Assembly: GCA_038093975.1 (NCBI GenBank)
Contig: JBBPTG010000267.1
Span: 1-31,560, forward strand
From: Chalciporus piperatus
Lineage: Eukaryota; Basidiomycota; Agaricomycetes; Boletales; Boletaceae
Length of the DNA: 31,560 bases
Direction of reading: 5' to 3'
Positions 27,927 to 31,560 of this stretch are shown piece after piece. Made by a program: the position numbers and the translations under genes. Positions within the stretch are counted from its first letter, which is position 1; each line of letters starts with the position of its first letter. Below the pieces are notes generated by a model. The model worked only from the letters and a program-made list of their open reading frames with translations. It was not told where the DNA came from and did not search any database.

Positions 27927-28387
27927 TTAATACAACCCTTTACTCAATCGTCGTATCGAGTTGAAGAGAACGTCATCCTGCTTCACCACCTTCTCGTATT
28001 GAGCATTCTTGAGTGACGGTCGTGTCGTTTCCACGACGACGTGCACCTCGTCGATCGTAGTACAATGTAGTCGTCCGTTGGCGATACAGCGCGACAGCTC
28101 ACTGAGATGTTATTCAGCAAAAAAAAAAAACGTACGTCTGGGAACCGGACCGAACCTTACCTGTGAATAAAGTCGACACTGACACCAAATGCGTCGCTGA
28201 GACTCTCAAGCGTGATACTGCGGTAAGATCCTAATAGTTTACCCTCGGGATCGGGTACGTCTCTGCGTTTATGAGCAACGGGGTCTTGAAGCATCTCCAC
28301 CTCGACACCGAGTGCTTTCTCGACGTCGACGGCGGTGGTTCGATTGATGGTACCGTTGGAAGCGAGAGCGAGCTGATCAACTGACAT
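27927..28387 (-). CDS. RPN7: Mini-gene carrying the Rpn7 C-terminal PCI/winged-helix tail, 133 aa
   Basis: Minus strand: exon 1 28387-28161, intron 28160-28102 (59 nt, GTAAGG...CTCAG, with a poly-T tract), exon 2 28101-27927, stop TAA. From about residue 54 it matches the end of the 26S proteasome lid subunit Rpn7 (PSMD6 in animals): SYRSITLESLSDAFGVSVDF, then ELSRCIANGRLHC, VVETTRPSLKNAQY and LFNSIRRLSKG. Rpn7 is normally around 390-430 aa, so all N-terminal helical repeats are absent. Residues 1-53 (MSVDQLALASNG...) are not Rpn7-like to my recollection. In the full subunit this region forms the winged helix and C-terminal helix that assemble the lid; a free copy could compete or be inert. 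The frame and splice sites are intact, arguing for recent origin or constraint. Confidence 0.72.
28236..28330 (-). repeat. Rpn7-tail exon 1 segment, copy B (partner 26106-26201)
   Basis: Coding, intact version of the fragment described at 26106-26201. Confidence 0.65.
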
Positions 28388-28443
28388 TGAAGAACCCCAA
28401 ACCTCCGTCGATAGCGATCAATGTCGATGCACTTCCCGTCATT
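28378..28443. repeat. Duplicated divergent-promoter segment, copy B
   Basis: Partner of 23521-23580. It contains the start codon of the Rpn7-tail gene and its 5' flank. Unlike copy A, no F-box gene follows on the plus strand. Confidence 0.7.
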
Positions 28444-28737
28444 CCTGAATCCTTGCCATCACTGAAACCGGGATGTCGTTCCTTGACGTTCTTTTGATGC
28501 CAAACAAAGTCAAAGATTAGTTACATTGTAATCAAAAGATAATTTCATTTGCATATTTTAACCTGGGACCCATCACTAAAGACTTTTGTTAGAAAGATAA
28601 GGCCTCTACAATTGCCTTCCCTAATGCGTGAGGTATGGAAATCATGCCCATGCGGATGATGGAATTTCAATCGTCGTACAATCGCTGTGCAGAATGACGG
28701 AATATTGGATCCCAATTTGCTTACATAAGTCCAAGAC

Positions 28738-28841
28738 GGCAGGATTCGCGAATCCTGCCAACCAGGTAAACTCCTCTGATGCGGCTCACTCGCACTGCAA
28801 CTGCAGTGAGCTGTCAAAGGTACCACTGTCACGCATGACAG
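28738..28841. repeat. Cluster of three palindromes
   Basis: A perfect 22-bp palindrome at 28738-28759 (half-site GGCAGGATTCG), a nested pair at 28784-28811 (GCTCACT...AGTGAGC enclosing CACTGCA-AC-TGCAGTG), and CTGTCA-CGCA-TGACAG at 28826-28841, all within 104 bp. Such spacing is unlikely in random sequence; function unknown. Confidence 0.75.
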
Positions 28842-29059
28842 CGGTCCAAATAAAGAACCACCACTACAAGACAAAAGAAACAGAGAACACAAGACATGCC
28901 TCACTTCGCTTCGGCGATGTGTGTACTTAGGCTATTGGTACCTATTACCTTACTTGGTCACGTGGTTCATTGATTTATAGCGAGAATGTTGAGCCGCGAG
29001 CGAGTCTTCTTTCTCGCCTTTCACAGTCCTCTCTTTGATGCGGCTAGGCTCTGGATTTT

Positions 29060-29157
29060 CAGTTGGGGTCATCCCAGCTGGACTGAAGGACCTACCCAGC
29101 GCCCTAATTTGCGTTCGGGGTCATCCCGTTCGCACTGAGGGTCCACGCTGGGTCGCC
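29060..29157. repeat. Two-copy motif around GGGGTCATCCC
   Basis: Units at about 29061-29105 and 29113-29157 share GTT(C)GGGGTCATCCC, ACTGA(A/G)GG and (A/T)CC at similar spacing, about 52 bp apart. ACCCAGCG in the first and CGCTGGGT in the second are mutually complementary. Reading the minus strand, ATTGGCGACCCAGCG at 29146-29160 resembles the region just inside a retrotransposon LTR, but no LTR pair was found. Confidence 0.5.
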
Positions 29158-29579
29158 AATAGTTGTCCACTGTGATATTTATAGCATCAAAACACCTCCA
29201 AGTCGATTTTGATCGGATCACTCTTCCATTGTTTTGCGCAGTGGGAACTGCCCTCCGCTGGTGGTCTCTGTTAAGTTCACGCTTCTCAAACTTGAACTAC
29301 CTCACTGGCATTCATCAAGTAAACTACAACAGTGAGAAACAATTATGAATTGTCATGATGACTGACGTCCACTGAGTGCGTACGGCAATAATCAACTCTG
29401 GTCGGTTTCACTGCGAAATGGGGCACATCATTTATGGCAACAATATCACGGTTCTCCGAGTCCAAAGGGTCTTGGGGACTGGCACTCACGCCGCCATGAT
29501 CCCCCGATATTAGATCATGCAGTATTTCCCAAATGAGCGTAGTAAGCGCTGTACCATGGTGCAGCGCTTGTCCTCGTTT

Positions 29580-30105
29580 GGGCAATGTGGCGAAATTGGC
29601 AAGGAGTCGAGCGACTTGGAGTGGATGAGGATGAGGACGAGCCTGAGGATGACAATTCGGACGCGCTCGATATCCGACGCATTCCCACCCCAACACCAAT
29701 TCGTTTTATAATCAAACAAGCTTTTGAGAGGGCTCCATTTGGAGCGGGAAATCGCTGCAGCTAATTTCCAGGTCGCGGAACTACAGAACCAACAGGTTGG
29801 CCGAAAGAGGCCAGGCTTGGATCTCTCCCTTGCCGACTTAAAGCTAGTATTCGTTTTTTCTTCCTTCGCGCTGGCCAAAGTAAAAGCCTGTTCAGGCACA
29901 GAGGTGGTGATGACGGAGTCACTTACGCCGCCGTAGGGACGCTCGGTACTAAGCTCTCGTCGGTCTCCTCAGAACTGAAACTAACAAGACCCGAACAGAG
30001 TGGTCAGCTGGCTTCCCCGCCCAGACCGCCGCAACAGAGGGCATAGCTCAGGCATGACTCAATGTACTGCCAGTGAATGCTGCTGTCACAGCTGGCACCA
30101 GCACC
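29580..30105 (+). pseudogene. Possible decayed transposase-like coding remnants
   Basis: Broken plus-strand frames read like one protein: an acidic stretch then IRRIPTPTPIRFIIKQAFERAPF (about 29625-29745, quoted in two parts of a longer run), a coiled-coil-like LEREIAAANFQVAELQNQQ (about 29739-29795), and ATEGIAQA at about 30033-30056. The last two resemble the C-terminal tails of fungal pogo/DDE_1 transposases as I remember them. Frames change between the pieces. Weak call. Confidence 0.25.
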
Positions 30106-30107
30106 AA

Positions 30108-30512
30108 CATCAGGAAAAACCTCCCCCTGATAATTGTATGAAATTGTTGATATTATCAAGAAAAAGCAACAAAAATCTGATATTTTGTAGAAATACAACA
30201 TTTCTTGCATTTTATGTTGATATCCTGGCCCCCCCAAATCATTTCAAGAATTCTTGAGAATAATCCATATTACCAGCCAATTATTAAGAAAATTTATGGA
30301 TATTGCCAGCTAATTATGAATTCTGCAGCCATTCACTACTCTTCTTTCAGTTGCACTTCACACCAGTCAAGAGGAGAGAAGGATAAATAAACATATATTG
30401 CAGCTGTATCTACTACATCTCATGTACTAATATATCACTACAATGATGATGGGTTAGGGAAAACTATGGATGCTGATGTTAGTAAGAGATGATGATGATG
30501 ATGAGATGGAGG
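30108..30512. mobile_element. Second copy of the inverted-repeat element terminus
   Basis: Starts CATCAGGAAAAACCTC, followed by GATAATTGTAT, as at 10375. Further inward it shares the same order of landmarks with the 10.4-kb copy: a C7 run, GAGAATAA, a CTGCA...TTTCA...TTCACAC stretch, a CTACTA-type AT-rich region and GATG-rich sequence ending GAGATGG. The match is broken at about 30513 where hAT-like sequence begins. The other end lies outside the window. Confidence 0.6.
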
Positions 30513-31560
30513 TAGTGTTGTGCACGGCCCGGCCTGGCTCAAAAGCCCTGGCTTAGGCTCGGCTTTTAAGGGTCCAAGCTCGCGAGAATTTGCGGCCGAG
30601 CCCTCCTTAAAGGCTCGAGCCTGGCTCAGGCCTGGCTCGGGCCCAGGCCAGGGCTTGAGTGAGCATTAGCACTCGAACAGATAGATTTAGTCAAGCATAA
30701 TCATAGGAACATCATCTCCTTCATCTACACCATCTAGACCTTCAATATCACCTGAATTTTCAACCAACACATCCCAACCCTCTCCCGAACCTTCTTCCTG
30801 AGACAGAGAAAGATTGTCATTGGTCCCCGCAATCTCCGAGAGGACTGACGGGTCATCACCGTGACGAAACAAAAGGTCACGACGAATAAGACACTTGAGG
30901 CACTGGAGTGCCTCAACTATGTCCCCTTTGAGTCGGTTACGGCGTTTACTGATCGTGATTCCTGCCGACGAGAATGCACGTTCGCTGGAGACGGAGGTGG
31001 CCATGACCGAGAGGTAGTCACGCGCCAGTGAGGCCCAGACTGGGTATCGAGTAGCATTCAGTCCCCACCACTGGACAATTGACATATTGGGGCCAAGCTG
31101 GTCTTTGGAGTTAATATAACCATGAAACTCGTCATACCAGTGGTCGCCGTGTGGTGATGATACATCTGAATCTTCTGCGTCGTTGGCCTCGTCGTCGTCT
31201 GGAAGCTCTCGTAACAGCTGACTTATCTTGCCATATGCCGACGTGATTTGCGTGTTTTTTGCAGGTTTCTCGATGCCCGCCGCTGTGCCATTCAACTCCA
31301 AATAACGTTCGCGATACTGTCCGCCAAGTTGTTCTGAGTCAGTAGTCTATTGTATAGCCAAGCCGCGGTCCGTGAATGACGTACCACATCTTCTGCATGC
31401 TTGAGCGCCTTCTCGTAGAGGTCTTTTCCCCAATATTTTCGGATATGGCTTCCTTTTTGCACGGGATCAAGTACTTTGAAAAAAAAAATCAAGGTGTATC
31501 AACAAGAGATATCCTCGGAACTTACACATAGCTATAGTGTAGAGGTCATTTACTGATGTC
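30513..31560 (-). mobile_element. hAT transposon, 3' end with transposase, runs off window
   Basis: The boundary is placed at TAGTGTTGTGCACGGCCCGG, which resembles hAT termini, followed by about 140 bp of repeated GGCTCGGGCC-like subterminal motifs (30530-30655) and then the minus-strand transposase. The 8 bp before it, gatggagg (30505-30512), are the predicted target duplication. The other terminus is beyond the window. Confidence 0.6.
30687..31560 (-). CDS. hAT-family transposase, C-terminal part (5' end outside window)
   Basis: Minus-strand exons 31560-31526 (partial), 31473-31385, 31346-30687; introns 31474-31525 (52 nt, GTAAGT...CAAAG) and 31347-31384 (38 nt, GTACGT...ATAG, short). Joins keep frame and yield the hAT-typical LLDPVQKGSHIRKYWG, then QYRERYLELNG. 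The C-terminal dimerisation domain is clear: NMSIVQWWG, YPVWASLARDYLSV, SVSSERAFSSAG and KRRNRLKGD. The tail after about the last 45 codons is acidic. Family role: cut-and-paste transposition creating 8-bp duplications; the catalytic core lies mostly upstream, outside the window. No stop is seen in the visible part, so the copy may be intact. Confidence 0.85.

Larger units (their letters stand above)
28444..29580. other. Non-coding stretch with palindromes and short repeats
   Basis: No supported gene in about 1.1 kb. Several open frames exist on both strands but lack recognisable motifs. Palindrome cluster and a two-copy motif are listed separately. Confidence 0.45.

Noticed and set aside
1..31560. 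CRISPR arrays, operons or bacterial-type signals
   Set aside because: None seen; splicing and transposon types show a fungal nuclear genome, and the direct repeats present lack regular repeat-spacer structure.

Overview
The window looks like nuclear DNA of a filamentous basidiomycete, most likely an Agaricomycete. The evidence is many GT-AG introns of about 46-67 nt with GTRNGT donors and CTRAY-like branch sites, a chromodomain Ty3/gypsy retrotransposon, an hAT transposase, and gene families typical of mushroom genomes (F-box, DUF4419, OTT_1508-like deaminase, alpha/beta hydrolase). It has the character of a repeat-rich, fast-evolving accessory region: intact genes sit among transposons, broken paralogues and duplicated gene fragments. 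Genus cannot be told from the sequence. All gene models were spliced by hand from donor, acceptor and reading-frame agreement.

Layout. 1-5452 is a tandem Ty3/gypsy arrangement: the tail of one copy (zinc-knuckle ORF plus LTR), then a second copy whose 5' half, through most of reverse transcriptase, is missing but which keeps RNase H, integrase, chromodomain, a zinc-knuckle ORF located after pol, and its 3' LTR. Its right end abuts a truncated host gene (5453-6233). An unidentified four-exon gene follows (6420-7694), then a short direct repeat. Two diverged paralogues of a nucleotidyltransferase-like family (8500-9411 plus strand, 13390-14324 minus strand) point towards each other and each carries one disabling lesion. 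Between them lies a 2.34-kb element with 16-bp perfect terminal inverted repeats (10375-12717), filled with GC-rich hairpin repeats and a TACAC-based 71-bp minisatellite.

14480-15296 encodes a small two-domain-repeat protein of unknown function. 15297-17422 has no confident gene. 17423-23139 is a run of three same-strand, apparently intact genes: a seven-exon alpha/beta hydrolase, an OTT_1508-like deaminase with a 12-nt micro-exon, and a DUF4419 protein.

23520-28443 is a segmental-duplication mosaic. It holds an intact F-box gene with an acidic tail (23710-25422), a truncated F-box paralogue (26784-27441), and three remnants of a divergently oriented minus-strand gene, the most complete of which (27927-28387) ends in the C-terminal PCI/winged-helix segment of the 26S proteasome subunit Rpn7. 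28388-30107 contains a cluster of palindromes and short repeats plus possible transposon coding remnants. From 30108 a second copy of the inverted-repeat element's terminus appears, apparently invaded at about 30513 by an hAT transposon whose minus-strand transposase runs off the window end.

No single operon-like system is evident. The strongest leads are the paired broken nucleotidyltransferase genes around the repeat-expanded element, the Rpn7-tail mini-gene and its duplicated divergent promoter, the post-pol zinc-knuckle ORF, and the deaminase with its unusual splicing.
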